Shown piece after piece: positions 8,681 through 17,750 of a stretch of DNA of 64,000 nucleotides. The notes beneath the pieces are model-generated. The model ran no database searches, had not been told where the DNA came from, and was given only the letters and a program-made list of their open reading frames with translations. Origin of the DNA: Planctomycetota bacterium. GTDB lineage: Bacteria; Planctomycetota; Planctomycetia; Gemmatales; Gemmataceae. The position numbers and the translations under genes were made by a program. The stretch covers positions 1 to 64,000 of the forward strand of contig JAJXWW010000138.1 in assembly GCA_021781415.1 (NCBI GenBank). The letters are read 5' to 3'. Each line of letters starts with the position of its first letter. The stretch's first letter is position 1.

Positions 8681-11600
8681 TCATGGGGTAAGCGAAGAAT
8701 CACGCAATTCCTCGCTTCGGCCTCCGGCTCCGATTCGTCCCTGTTCGCCGAACAACCACGAAAGCTGCTCGGCGCGAAACCCGAACCAAGAAGTCAGCGC
8801 GGCGCGAGCCGCGTTGGACACTCCATCGAAGAACACGTACAGAACGCGGATGACCAACAGCGACATGACCATCGCGCTGAGGACGCCGCCGATCACGACG
8901 GTGGCCAAGGGACGCTGCACTTCCGCGCCCATTCCGGTGCTGAACGCCATCGGCAAAAAGCCGAGACTGGCCACCAGGGTCGTCATCAACACCGGACGCA
9001 ACCGGGTCACGGCGGCTTGGCGAACCGCGTCGTCGCGCTCCATTCCTCGTTCGCGCAACTGGCGGATGTACGAAACCAGAATCATGTCGTCGAGAACCGC
9101 CACGCCGGACATGGCGATGAAGCCAATGGCAGCGGAGATCGAGAACGGCATGTCGCGCAGCCAGAGTGCGATAATGCCGCCGACCCAACCGAGCGGCACG
9201 CCGGTGAAGACGCGAAACGCATCCACGACGTTGTGATACGTAAGATAAAGAAGGACAAAAATGAGGAGGATCGCCAAGGGTATCACGATCAGCAGCCGTT
9301 TGCGTGCGCTCTCGTAATGCTCGAACTGACCTCCCCATTCGATGTGGTATCTTCCCGGCGGCAGTGCGATCTCCTTGATCTTGCGCTGCGCCTCGGCGAC
9401 GAAACTACCCATGTCTCGACCGCGAATGTTGGTCGAAACGGTGATGCGCCGTTGGCCCCATTCGCGCGTGATGGTGGATGGACCTTCGACGGTCTCCAAA
9501 GTCGCCAATCTCGAAACGGGAATGCGTTCGCCGTTGGGAGTGGCCACCAGCATCGCGCCCAGACTTTCCGGAGTTTGACGCAATCGCTCCGGCAGTCGCA
9601 CGACCAGAGGGAAACGCAATTGGCCCTCGACCACGTCGCCCAGCGATTTACTGCCGTTGGATTCGATGAGATCGAGTACCGCCGACGCCGGTACGCCGTA
9701 GCGCGCGATGGCTTGCTGGTCGATGCGCACTTGCAGCACGGGTTGCCCGGTCACTTGCTCCGCGTTCACGTCGGCGCTGCCGGGTATCGCTTTCAAAACG
9801 GCTTCCATCTTCTGAGCCGATTTCTTGAGTTCCTCTAAATCGTCGCCGAACAGCTTGACGGCCAAGTCCGAGCGCACGCCGGAGATCATCTCATTGATGC
9901 GCAGCTCGATCGGCTGCGAGAACGAGAGCTTTTGTCCGGGTAATTGACGGACCACTTTTTCGAGCTTCTCCGTCAGTTCGGCCTGCGTGGCTGCCCTGCG
10001 CCAAGCCTCGCGCGGCTTCAGCGTGATAAAAACGTCGGTCAATTCAACACCCATCGGATCGGTGGCTATTTCGGCGGTACCGATACGACTCCACACGTGC
10101 TTGACTTCGTCGGGAAACTCCTTGAGGATGGCTTTTTCCAATTGCGTGTTGTCGCGGATCGACTCGTCGAGATCGGTGCCGGCCAGGCGGACAATGTTCA
10201 TGCAGATCGCTCCCTCCGAAAGGCGCGGCACGAACTCGGAGCCGAGATTCGGGGCGAGAATGCCGAAGGCGAACACCGAGACGCATGTGGCGAAACCGAC
10301 TACGACCGCCTTGTGTTCCATGCACAAGCGCAGAATCGGATTGTGGATGCGATGGGCGAACCGCATCAGCAGCGGTTCGCGTTCTCCGATGCTTCTAGGG
10401 AGAATCAGACTCGCCAGCACCGGCATGAGCGTGAGCGACAACACCATCGAGCCGGCGAGAGCGAAAAGAACCGTCAGGGCCATCGGTCGAAACAGTTTGC
10501 CTTCCATGCCTTCCAAGGTCAGAATCGGCAAGTAGACGATCGCAATGATTAGTTCGCCGAACAGAGTCGGCTTGCGTACTTCCACCGCCGCGTCGCGGAT
10601 GATTTCAAGCTGGCTCCGTCCGCGCAAATCTCCGTGCGCGAGATGGCGGATGCAGTTCTCCACCATCACGACGGAGCTATCGACCACCATGCCGAAGTCG
10701 ATTGCTCCCAAGCTCAGCAAGCTGGCGGCGATGCTGAAACGCAACATGCCGGAGAAGGCGAAGAGCATCGACAGCGGAATGGCCAAGGCCACGATGCCCG
10801 CCGCGCGCAGATTGCCGAGAAAGAGAAACAGCACGGCAACCACGAGCAGACCGCCCTCGAACAGATTCTTGCGCACCGTGTCGATGACGTGGTTGACCAG
10901 CTCGGTTCGGTCGTAGACCGGCTCGACCTGCAACGCCGGTTGGCCATGCACATCTTTGGGCAGCGCATCTTTGATCTCGTCGAGTTTGTTCTTCATGGCC
11001 CAGGTGACTTGATGGCTATTCTCACCCATGAGCATGAAACCCAGGCCGAGAACGACCTCACCCCTGCCGTCGGCAGTGACCGCGCCGCGGCGAATCTCGT
11101 GGCCGATCTGCACCTCGGCCACATCGCCAACTTTAATGGGCACGCCGTCCTTGGCCGTTATCACGATGGCTTGAATCTGTTCCACGTTGGCGGTGCGTCC
11201 CAGACCGTGGATGAGAAGCATTTGGCTGTTTTGACGGATGTTGCCGCCGCCGACGTTGCGATTGTTCTTCTGGACGGCGGCTACGACTTCCTCGAACGTC
11301 AGGCCGTGTTTGATGAGGCGATCCGGGTCGATGCGCACTTGATACTGTTTCTCGTAGCCGCCCCAGCTATTGATCTCGGCGGTTCCCTTCACCGTCCGCA
11401 TTTTGGGTTTGATTACCCAGTCGTGAATGGTTCGTAGATCGGTCAGATCGTTGCCCTGGCCGGAGACGACGTAATGAAACACCTCGCCCAAACCGGTTGC
11501 CACCGGACCCATCTTCGGCCGCTCGATTCCTGTGGGCAATTCCACTCCGGTAAGGCGCTCATTGACGACTTGCCGAGCGAAATAGATGTCGGTGCCGTCC

Positions 11601-11893
11601 TCGAACGTCACCACGACCTGGGAAAGGCCGAATTTGGACACGGAGCGCATTTGCGTCAAACGCGGCATGTTGCCGAGGAGTTGCTCGATGGGGAAGGTGA
11701 TGCGCTGTTCGATCTCCTCCGGGGCGAGGGCGGGGGCGACAGTGTTGATCTGAACCTGCACCGGCGTGGTGTCGGGGAAGGCGTCGATGTCGAGATAGCG
11801 CAGCGACACCGCGCCGCCGACGGCGAAGGCCAGCGCAGCCAGGATAACCAGGAAGCGATGCCGCAGTGAAAAGTCGATGATTCCGTTCAGCAC
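8681..11893 (-). CDS. czcA: CzcA/CusA-family heavy-metal efflux RND permease
   Basis: A 1070-residue inner-membrane proton-driven pump with the full HME-RND architecture: TM1 near residues 10-30, first periplasmic domain beginning DIDAFPDTTPVQVQI, TM2-6, second periplasmic domain and TM7-12. TM4 has D-F-G-x-x-V-D-S-S-V-V-M-V-E-N, close to the CzcA (Zn/Co/Cd) signature and unlike the CusA AIGAMVDAA form, so divalent cations are the likelier substrate; this is inference. The GTG at 11893 has AGGGGCAG upstream. It lies between the adaptor gene and the metal-motif lipoprotein and is the centre of the efflux operon. The long open frames on the opposite strand are shadows. Confidence 0.92.
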   Translation of the reverse strand: MLNGIIDFSLRHRFLVILAALAFAVGGAVSLRYLDIDAFPDTTPVQVQINTVAPALAPEEIEQRITFPIEQLLGNMPRLTQMRSVSKFGLSQVVVTFEDGTDIYFARQVVNERLTGVELPTGIERPKMGPVATGLGEVFHYVVSGQGNDLTDLRTIHDWVIKPKMRTVKGTAEINSWGGYEKQYQVRIDPDRLIKHGLTFEEVVAAVQKNNRNVGGGNIRQNSQMLLIHGLGRTANVEQIQAIVITAKDGVPIKVGDVAEVQIGHEIRRGAVTADGRGEVVLGLGFMLMGENSHQVTWAMKNKLDEIKDALPKDVHGQPALQVEPVYDRTELVNHVIDTVRKNLFEGGLLVVAVLFLFLGNLRAAGIVALAIPLSMLFAFSGMLRFSIAASLLSLGAIDFGMVVDSSVVMVENCIRHLAHGDLRGRSQLEIIRDAAVEVRKPTLFGELIIAIVYLPILTLEGMEGKLFRPMALTVLFALAGSMVLSLTLMPVLASLILPRSIGEREPLLMRFAHRIHNPILRLCMEHKAVVVGFATCVSVFAFGILAPNLGSEFVPRLSEGAICMNIVRLAGTDLDESIRDNTQLEKAILKEFPDEVKHVWSRIGTAEIATDPMGVELTDVFITLKPREAWRRAATQAELTEKLEKVVRQLPGQKLSFSQPIELRINEMISGVRSDLAVKLFGDDLEELKKSAQKMEAVLKAIPGSADVNAEQVTGQPVLQVRIDQQAIARYGVPASAVLDLIESNGSKSLGDVVEGQLRFPLVVRLPERLRQTPESLGAMLVATPNGERIPVSRLATLETVEGPSTITREWGQRRITVSTNIRGRDMGSFVAEAQRKIKEIALPPGRYHIEWGGQFEHYESARKRLLIVIPLAILLIFVLLYLTYHNVVDAFRVFTGVPLGWVGGIIALWLRDMPFSISAAIGFIAMSGVAVLDDMILVSYIRQLRERGMERDDAVRQAAVTRLRPVLMTTLVASLGFLPMAFSTGMGAEVQRPLATVVIGGVLSAMVMSLLVIRVLYVFFDGVSNAARAALTSWFGFRAEQLSWLFGEQGRIGAGGRSEELRDSSLTP

Positions 11894-11994
11894 GTTCTGC
11901 CCCTGGGTCGGTTACTGCCCTTTTTCCCTTGCTTGCGCCGCGGGCTGATAAATCTTTTGCGAAACGGCCGCACGGGCCGTTAGTGTCCGCAGCC

Positions 11995-13605
11995 TCAGCC
12001 CTCGCCGAGATTGTTTTTCAACAATTCCGACCGCAAAACGCCGCTTCCCTTCGATGCCACCACTTCGCCGGGCAATACTCCCGCGAGAATCTCCGTGTGT
12101 GTGTCGCTGTGCGCCCCGACGCGCACCGTTCGCGTGTGGAACACCTTCAAACCGTTCTCTTTCAAGAAATCTTTGTCGCGCACAAAGACAACGTGACAAT
12201 CGCCCTCCCAGTGAACCGCTTCATTGGGAACGACAATGGCGTCTTGCTCTTCGCGCAGCACGATGCGCCCCTGTCCGAAACTGTTGGCGCGCAGTCGTCC
12301 TTCCGAATTCGCCAAGTCGGCTCGGACTTTGACGGTGCGCGTCTTCTCATCCACGGCGGTGCTGATCCAGTCGACGGTTCCCGTCGTTTCCTCGGCGCTG
12401 CCTTCGGCGTGAAAACGGATGGACTGCCCCAGCCTCACTCGCTGAGCCTCTTCTTGTCGAACGCTCAGCGTCAGCCACATATGGCGAACGTCGGCGACGG
12501 TGAGCAGAAGCTTGCGGGCATCCACCACTTCGCCGGGGACGACTTCCCGTTCGATTATTTCGCCATCGAGAGGCGCTACGATCGGCAGCAAATTGGCCGT
12601 CGTCGTCCGCGGATCGAGCGTTTGCCGCAGTGCCGGCGGCAGTCCGAGAAACTGAAGCGATGCCGCGCGCTGCGCTTCGGATAATTCCTCTCTCTCTTGG
12701 ACTTCAAGCGGCAAACCGAGATTGACCAGAACTTGCCGCGCGCTCAGGAGACGAATGCGGGCGGTGCCGAGAGTCGTTTCGGCTTCGCGTATCTGCTGTT
12801 GTGCCAACGAACGCTCGGCTTGTCGGAGAGCGTTCAGGGTGCGCTCGGCGAAGCGAACCTGCGTGGCGGCTTGGAGATACTCGGCTTTGGCCCGTCCGAC
12901 CTCCGCCGCTTCGATCAGCGCGAGAACTTCGCCCCGTTTGACCTTGTCGCCGACTTGCTTATCGATGCGCCAAACCGTGCCCGGCGCGCGGCTGGACAGT
13001 CGTGCGACATACGTTGGATCGTAGGTGACCTCGGCATTGGCGGCGATGAACTCGGAGATCGATTCTCGACCCACCGGCCAGGGTTCAATGCCGGCTCGGT
13101 CGAACGCTGCCTTCGAGGCGAACTGGATGCGGCGCAGATGGTGCTTACATTTTGGGTTGTTTTTCGGGCGAGGCAGCAGAAGCAAAGCACGCTCGGCGCG
13201 CTCCAAATCGGCCGGCGTCGCCTTCTCCACCTGTTCGCCGTGGGCCGCTTCGGGATGTTCCAGGGTACAGTTTGGGATTCCATGCTTCTCGCACCAGCCG
13301 TATTGCGTCGCCGCCGGCATGAGACTTGGGTTGCACTCGACGCACAGAGACTCCGGGACGCCGTGCGCGGGGCACCAATCGTCGCTCTCCGCCGCCGCGC
13401 TTCCGGTCAAGGTGGAGAACTTCGGCAGCTTCCAACCGCTGTGATGCCCCCACCAGGCCATTCCACCGAGCGAGGCCACGACGATCGCCGTCGGCATCGC
13501 GCCGATGAGCCAACGAACCAATCGTCCGCCCGAAGCGCTCGGAGCGGGAGTCGATTTGGCGTTCGACGCCTTGCGGACATAGGGGATCTCTAAAATATCA
13601 TTCAT
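11995..13605 (-). CDS. czcB: CzcB/CusB-type periplasmic adaptor with N-terminal metal-motif domain
   Basis: A 536-residue HlyD-family adaptor. It starts with a short cytosolic tail, a transmembrane anchor (about 31-52), then an unusual Cys/His region: W-C-x2-H-G-V-P-E-S-L-C-V-E-C (about 77-91) and W-C-x2-H-G-I-P-N-C (about 104-113). After a linker come the barrel-sandwich half (YDPTYVARLSSRAPGTVWRI), a coiled-coil hairpin rich in Ala/Glu/Arg, the second half (LLPIVAPLDGEIIEREVVPG) and a beta-barrel/membrane-proximal domain. The start is ATG 13605 because GGGAGG precedes it; the frame is open further upstream. It couples the RND permease to an outer-membrane duct. The Cys/His region is shared with the downstream lipoprotein. 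Confidence 0.88.
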   Translation of the reverse strand: MNDILEIPYVRKASNAKSTPAPSASGGRLVRWLIGAMPTAIVVASLGGMAWWGHHSGWKLPKFSTLTGSAAAESDDWCPAHGVPESLCVECNPSLMPAATQYGWCEKHGIPNCTLEHPEAAHGEQVEKATPADLERAERALLLLPRPKNNPKCKHHLRRIQFASKAAFDRAGIEPWPVGRESISEFIAANAEVTYDPTYVARLSSRAPGTVWRIDKQVGDKVKRGEVLALIEAAEVGRAKAEYLQAATQVRFAERTLNALRQAERSLAQQQIREAETTLGTARIRLLSARQVLVNLGLPLEVQEREELSEAQRAASLQFLGLPPALRQTLDPRTTTANLLPIVAPLDGEIIEREVVPGEVVDARKLLLTVADVRHMWLTLSVRQEEAQRVRLGQSIRFHAEGSAEETTGTVDWISTAVDEKTRTVKVRADLANSEGRLRANSFGQGRIVLREEQDAIVVPNEAVHWEGDCHVVFVRDKDFLKENGLKVFHTRTVRVGAHSDTHTEILAGVLPGEVVASKGSGVLRSELLKNNLGEG

Positions 13606-13782
13606 CGCTGCCTCCCTCGCTCCTTCCAGTTCGCGGAATGAACTCCGCGCCACAACCGGCTCGGAGCGTTCGGCGCGCTCGATGGATGGTCGAATGGAAC
13701 GGATCGCGCAAAGTAACGGCAACCATGCACGGCGAACGCGCATTGAGACCCAAAAAATCGGCTGCTGCGATGGAAGAGTGAA

Positions 13783-14184
13783 TTAGGCGCGCGGGGGACG
13801 AATTAACGTGCCGCGATAAGGCCCGATGTGAACGCGAACTCCCACGCACGGACTCGCGTGGACGCAGACGGAGGATTCCACTGTGGGAACAACGAGGACG
13901 GCGCTAGCCATCTGGGCAAAATTGCAGAGAGTGCAGTCGTTGGGGCAAGGACAACTCGGCTCGTTCGGATGCGGTTTTTCACATGGACAGGACGAATGGT
14001 CGGCATGGCCATCCTCCTCGTGGCACGAGTTTGCGGTCTCGGGTTCATCGACCGAGACATGAGCCATCTCGTCGTGATGGCACGAGCAGAGGTGCAAGCA
14101 GGAGTGCGCGCCAGCGATGCCATTGGCCACGGCGAACGCGACCAAGGCAACCCATGCCATCGAGCTTTCCCACTTCCGCGTCAT
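13783..14184 (-). CDS. exported Cys/His-rich protein leading the metal-efflux operon
   Basis: A 133-residue protein with a hydrophobic N-terminus (about 9-26) followed by a very Cys- and His-rich stretch: HSCLHLCSCHHDE, CHEEDGHADHSSCPC, PSCPCPNDCTLC, and later CVHASPC. The composition points to metal binding outside the cytoplasm, like other small His/Cys-rich exported proteins at the head of metal-resistance operons, but no family is recognised. It is the first gene of the minus-strand run, about 180 bases before the adaptor. ATG 14184 is used; ATG 14160 is an alternative that would begin just before the hydrophobic segment. Confidence 0.65.
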   Translation of the reverse strand: MTRKWESSMAWVALVAFAVANGIAGAHSCLHLCSCHHDEMAHVSVDEPETANSCHEEDGHADHSSCPCEKPHPNEPSCPCPNDCTLCNFAQMASAVLVVPTVESSVCVHASPCVGVRVHIGPYRGTLIRPPRA

Positions 14185-14472
14185 GCGACCGATCGACCTC
14201 AGCCTCTTGGAGTAATGATAACGACTGTCACCAGAGCCACTCTTTATCGGTATCGGTCGTTCTCTTGAACGTCAATAACATTTTTCAGATGCTCCGTGGT
14301 GACAGATTCGGGTTAGTCGGGGATTTCGACCGGACGATCGGGCCGATGGTTCGGCTTGACTCCCATCGACGGGCGGATATAGTGCCGTCCTTCCAAGAGG
14401 AGAATTTTCACAAGTTGGCTCTTGCTTGTGCCGCGAGTCGGCTGGCAAGGGCGCGCAAGGATCCGTTCCGCC
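14185..14472. promoter_or_regulatory. divergent promoter region of the metal-efflux operon
   Basis: This 288-base gap separates the minus-strand efflux operon from the plus-strand MazG-like gene and should hold both promoters. A TAATGATAACGA stretch near 14213 resembles half of a Fur-type box but has no matching second half, so it is only noted. No MerR-, ArsR- or two-component-type regulator gene is visible next to it. Confidence 0.35.
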
Positions 14473-14835
14473 ATGCCGGACAAGACAACGACTGTGGCCC
14501 AACTCCGCGATGCGATGGCTCGCTTCGTTGCCGAACGCGATTGGGAGCAGTTTCACAGTCCCAAAAATCTGGCCATGGCGCTTGCCGTCGAGGCGGCGGA
14601 GCTGATGGAACCTTTTCTGTGGATCGACAACGAGGCGTCGCGTTCTCTGGCGCGAGAGACGGCGAATCTTAGGCCCATCGCGGATGAGATCGCCGATGTG
14701 GCGGGATTGATTTTCGCTCTGTGCAACGCTTTGGGACTGGAATTGAGCGACATCGTGGCCGACAAAATGGCGCGCAACGTCCTCAAATATCCCGTGGACA
14801 AGTGCAAAGGCCGCTATCGCGTCGATGCGGATTGA
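14473..14835 (+). CDS. MazG-like nucleotide pyrophosphohydrolase (RS21-C6/dCTPase type)
   Basis: A 120-residue all-alpha NTP pyrophosphatase. The EExxE-like metal-binding residues are visible: E40-A-A-E43 in LAVEAAELMEPFLW and E72-I-A-D75 in DEIADVAGL, with the late KMARNVLKYP segment typical of the RS21-C6/MazG-like clade. These enzymes hydrolyse (deoxy)nucleoside triphosphates to monophosphates and pyrophosphate for pool sanitation. The ATG at 14473 is chosen over an upstream in-frame ATG (14422) because AAGGA precedes it and the protein then matches the family length. The next gene begins 17 bases downstream. Confidence 0.85.
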   Translation: MPDKTTTVAQLRDAMARFVAERDWEQFHSPKNLAMALAVEAAELMEPFLWIDNEASRSLARETANLRPIADEIADVAGLIFALCNALGLELSDIVADKMARNVLKYPVDKCKGRYRVDAD

Positions 14836-14852
14836 AGGCAAGGGGGTGGACC

Positions 14853-16571
14853 GTGCATTCTCGCCTCCTCACGGCGAAGGGCTTGCTGGCGGGTGCGTGT
14901 CTCCTGTGGCCCGTCGCGCCGTTGCTCGCTCAACGCCAGGTCATCGCCACCTCCGTGCCGGTCACGACTACGACACCAGCCGCACCCACTCCTTCGCCTC
15001 GTTCCTCGGAAGTACAGTTGGCGACCTATGTGCCCGAACCGCCGCCCGCGGCACGGCCCATTGAGCCGCCGCATTCGATTCTACCGCCGACGATCGCTTC
15101 CGCCGAGCGACTTCCTTTCGTCGCCTCCACTCCGGCAAACCCAGCGGCGACGGCCATTCCCGCCACGATGTTGTCGGTCGAAGTGGTCGGTCCCGAACGG
15201 ATTCAGCAGGGACAGCCTCTTGCTTATGAAATCATCCTCCGCAATCGCGGCACAAAGACTCTCGCCGAGATTCACGTCGAGCAGCCGATGCCGGACGGCG
15301 TTCGGGTCGTGCGAACCGAGCCACCCGCAACGGCGCGCGACCATCGCTTGCTTTGGGACGTGCCTCGGCTCGAAGTCGGCGGCGAACGACGGCTCAAGGT
15401 CGAAGCGGACCTCGCTTCGGTGGGCGCATTGGAAGTGCGTCCCATCGCTACCTTTGCGAGCAGTGTCGGATGGCACGCGCGCGCGGTGCGTCCGCCTCTC
15501 TCGCTGGAACTCCATGCCGATCGAACGAACGTGCCACGCGGCGGGGCGATTCACTTTACCATTCGGCTGGCCAATGGCGGCGAGGAGCCAATTCGCCACC
15601 TCAAGCTCTATGTGACGCTGCCGCCGGGGATGCACAATCCTTTGGGGCCAAAAATGGTCAAGAAGCTCGACGATCTTCAACCGAACGAAGCACGAACCCT
15701 CACGCTGGAGGCAACGGGGGTCGAGACCGGCACGTTCCGCAACCACATTGAGGCCCAAGCCGATCTCGGCGTCGTGGCCCAAGCCCATCTGGATGCGATC
15801 GTCGAGGAGCCGACTCTCTCCCTCAAGGTCGAGGGGCCGAAACAATACCAAGCGGGAATCGACTTGGATTATCGAATTGAAGTGGCCAATCCCACGGGGT
15901 TCACGGCGCGCAACGTCCGTCTGATACAGACGTTGCCGCCGGCACTAGCGGTGGTGTCGGCCAGCAACGGAGCCTCTCTCGACAAAACCCAAGGGTCATT
16001 GGTATGGTCGCTATCCGACTTGAACGCCGGGGAACGGCAAACGGTGCTGTTTCGGTGTAAAGCGAGTCAGAACGGCGAGTGGCCCTTGACGACTGCCGTA
16101 CTCAGTCAGAACCTTGCCGAAGCGCGCGTGCAAACGTCGCTGCGCTCGGAAGAGGCGGTGGCGTTGCGGCTGGAGGTGCAAGCGCGCGAGGAACGGTTGA
16201 CCGCCGGAACCGAGACAACCTATCGGCTTCATGTTTTCAACGACGGCGAGGCCGCTGCTTCCGATCTGCGTTTGTCGGCCGTGTTGCCCGATGCATTGAC
16301 CCCGTTGTCGGCGGAGGGACCAAGCGCTGGCCGCATCGATCGACAGAGGGTGATCTTCGCCCCCTTGACGCGGATGGAAGGGCGCAGCGATGGTGTGTAT
16401 CGCCTCCGCATTCGCGCCCGTCAGCCGGGTAAAGGCATCCTCCGCATCGAATTGACGGCGGAGAATCGGGAGCCGATCGTTAAGGAGATCAGCATTCAGG
16501 CTGAGGGATCGGCGATTCCGCCCACGAATGGCGAAAACGCCAACTCATTCTCCGGTGGGATGTTGCGATGA
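14853..16571 (+). CDS. exported protein with DUF11/CARDB-like repeats
   Basis: A 572-residue exported protein. The GTG at 14853 starts a signal peptide (VHSRLLTAKGLLAGACLLW, cleaved near LLAQ) and has GGGGGTGG upstream. A Pro/Thr-rich linker (about 30-100) is followed by four or five repeated beta-sandwich units that share the pattern 'L.VEVVGPERIQQGQPLAY.I..RN.G...', 'LPPG..', 'L.W....L..GE.R.L': the DUF11/conserved-repeat and CARDB style common in planctomycete surface proteins. It probably acts at the cell surface or periplasm as an adhesive or structural protein; no enzyme motif is visible. Part of the frame upstream of 14853 overlaps the MazG-like gene and is not used. Confidence 0.75.
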   Translation: MHSRLLTAKGLLAGACLLWPVAPLLAQRQVIATSVPVTTTTPAAPTPSPRSSEVQLATYVPEPPPAARPIEPPHSILPPTIASAERLPFVASTPANPAATAIPATMLSVEVVGPERIQQGQPLAYEIILRNRGTKTLAEIHVEQPMPDGVRVVRTEPPATARDHRLLWDVPRLEVGGERRLKVEADLASVGALEVRPIATFASSVGWHARAVRPPLSLELHADRTNVPRGGAIHFTIRLANGGEEPIRHLKLYVTLPPGMHNPLGPKMVKKLDDLQPNEARTLTLEATGVETGTFRNHIEAQADLGVVAQAHLDAIVEEPTLSLKVEGPKQYQAGIDLDYRIEVANPTGFTARNVRLIQTLPPALAVVSASNGASLDKTQGSLVWSLSDLNAGERQTVLFRCKASQNGEWPLTTAVLSQNLAEARVQTSLRSEEAVALRLEVQAREERLTAGTETTYRLHVFNDGEAAASDLRLSAVLPDALTPLSAEGPSAGRIDRQRVIFAPLTRMEGRSDGVYRLRIRARQPGKGILRIELTAENREPIVKEISIQAEGSAIPPTNGENANSFSGGMLR

Positions 16572-17144
16572 TTGCGCAAGGAAATAGTAAACTTTCTGAA
16601 ATTATTTGGTTGCCAAACGACGGCGAGACAGTTAAGGTAAGCCTCTCCACTCGTCTCCGCGTCGCTCCAAGCAACTCAATCTACATGAGACCAAACGCCA
16701 GGAAGGCCGTTTGTTAGGGGGAAGGATTCCCCCGTTTTTTCGGCTGTCGGCAGTCGGTAGCAAGCGTTAAGAAGCTGTCCGAGAAGCCCCTCTCCCCCTG
16801 TACTCAGGGGGAGAGGGGTTGGGGTGAGGGGGTGAGTTTTTCGAGTATTCTCGCCCCTCACCCCCGACCCCTCTCCCCTGAGTACAGGGGCGAGGGGGGC
16901 TTTGCGGATAGTCTCTAAGGTGGCCGAGAGCCGAAAGCCGCGTCTTGACCTTGAGCGGGAAGCAGAGCATTGTTAAGATTCGGCCCGCGTTAAGGATGAC
17001 GGAACTCGCTTCCGCTATCTCTCAGCGCACTTCATGGCCCTTCTGCAACGGAACTGCTGGTCCCGTCGGAACAGGAACCGCAGGAATCACGGCGCATCAC
17101 GCCCACGGAGGGGGTGCTGCGCGCGTGGAGGGGGAGGAGAGGAG
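16572..17144. other. 573-base intergenic region carrying composite palindromes
   Basis: The central part (about 16780-16900) is a composite of CT/GA-rich inverted repeats, described separately. The flanks show no recognisable gene in either strand. The last 110 bases carry the ribosome binding site of the acetyltransferase gene (GGGGAGGAGAGG). Confidence 0.5.
16787..16897. repeat. composite CCCCTCTCCCCCTG palindrome cluster, copies 2 and 3
   Basis: The first unit is CCCCTCTCCCCCTG (16787-16800), loop TACT, then CAGGGGGAGAGGGG (16805-16818), a perfect 14-base stem. It is followed by GGGGTGAGGG (about 16821-16830), which can pair with CCCTCACCCC-like sequence about 16855-16864. A second unit, CCCCTCTCCCCTG then AGTA then CAGGGGCGAGGGG, occupies about 16868-16897. 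This is the largest member of the dispersed palindrome family in the window. Confidence 0.75.
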
Positions 17145-17684
17145 ATGGCCTTGAGTACGAGCCGCACGGAAAAGGAATTGGTTCGCGTGCATATCCGCTG
17201 GATGATCCGTCGGGACATGCCGGAGGTGTTGCAGACCGAACAAGAGAGCTTCGAGTTTTCGTGGACCGAAGAGGACTTCTTGCGCTGCCTGCGCCAACGC
17301 AACTGTATCGGCATGGTTGCCGAGCAGGGCGAGAAGGTCATCGGCTTCATGATCTACGAACTGCATAAAAACAAACTGCACATTCTCAATTTCGCCGTCA
17401 GTCCTTGCTATCGTCGCTACGGCGTCGGTTCGCAGATGGTGGCGAAGTTGATCGGCAAGCTGTCGAGTCATCGCCGCACGCGCATCACCTTGGAAGTGCG
17501 CGAGACGAACTTGGACGCGCAGCTGTTCTTTCGCCAACAGAATTTCAAAGCCGTGCGCGTTATGCGCACGTTCTACGAAGACAGTGGCGAAGACGCCTAT
17601 CTGCTTCAATATCGCCTTGCCGACGATGACGGAGACGATTTCGAGGAGACCGTCAATCGCATTGCCCAATACGAGGAACGCTAG
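17145..17684 (+). CDS. rimI: RimI-like GNAT N-acetyltransferase
   Basis: A 179-residue GNAT acetyltransferase. Motif A is present as LNFAVSPCYRRYGVGSQMV (about 81-99), with the R-R-Y-G-V-G acetyl-CoA pyrophosphate loop. ITLEVRETNLDAQLFFRQQNF and the C-terminal FYEDSGEDAYLLQYRL are typical of RimI/Naa10-type ribosomal-protein alanine N-acetyltransferases. It acetylates protein N-termini with acetyl-CoA in the cytoplasm; the exact substrate is inferred from the RimI resemblance. ATG 17145 has GGGGAGGAGAGG directly upstream. A 60-base perfect palindrome follows the stop. Confidence 0.8.
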   Translation: MALSTSRTEKELVRVHIRWMIRRDMPEVLQTEQESFEFSWTEEDFLRCLRQRNCIGMVAEQGEKVIGFMIYELHKNKLHILNFAVSPCYRRYGVGSQMVAKLIGKLSSHRRTRITLEVRETNLDAQLFFRQQNFKAVRVMRTFYEDSGEDAYLLQYRLADDDGDDFEETVNRIAQYEER

Positions 17685-17690
17685 CTCTCT

Positions 17691-17750
17691 GTCGGAGCCG
17701 GAAGCGTAAGCGACGGGTTAACTCCCGTCGCTTACGCTTCCGGCTCCGAC
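17691..17750. repeat. 27-base perfect inverted repeat after the acetyltransferase gene
   Basis: The left arm (17691-17717) starts GTCGGAGCCGGAAGCG and the right arm (17724-17750) is its exact reverse complement; the loop is TTAACT. It lies a few bases after a stop codon. It may terminate transcription, although there is no T-run, and its length and perfection fit a REP/MITE-like intergenic element. Confidence 0.8.

Noticed and set aside
8396-9838. 480-codon plus-strand frame opposite the RND permease
   Set aside because: Low-complexity His/Gln/Arg-rich translation with no motif; the permease on the minus strand is certain.
14206-14232. Fur-like box TAATGATAACGA in the efflux promoter region
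   Set aside because: Only one half resembles a Fur box, the symmetric partner is missing; too weak to report as a site.
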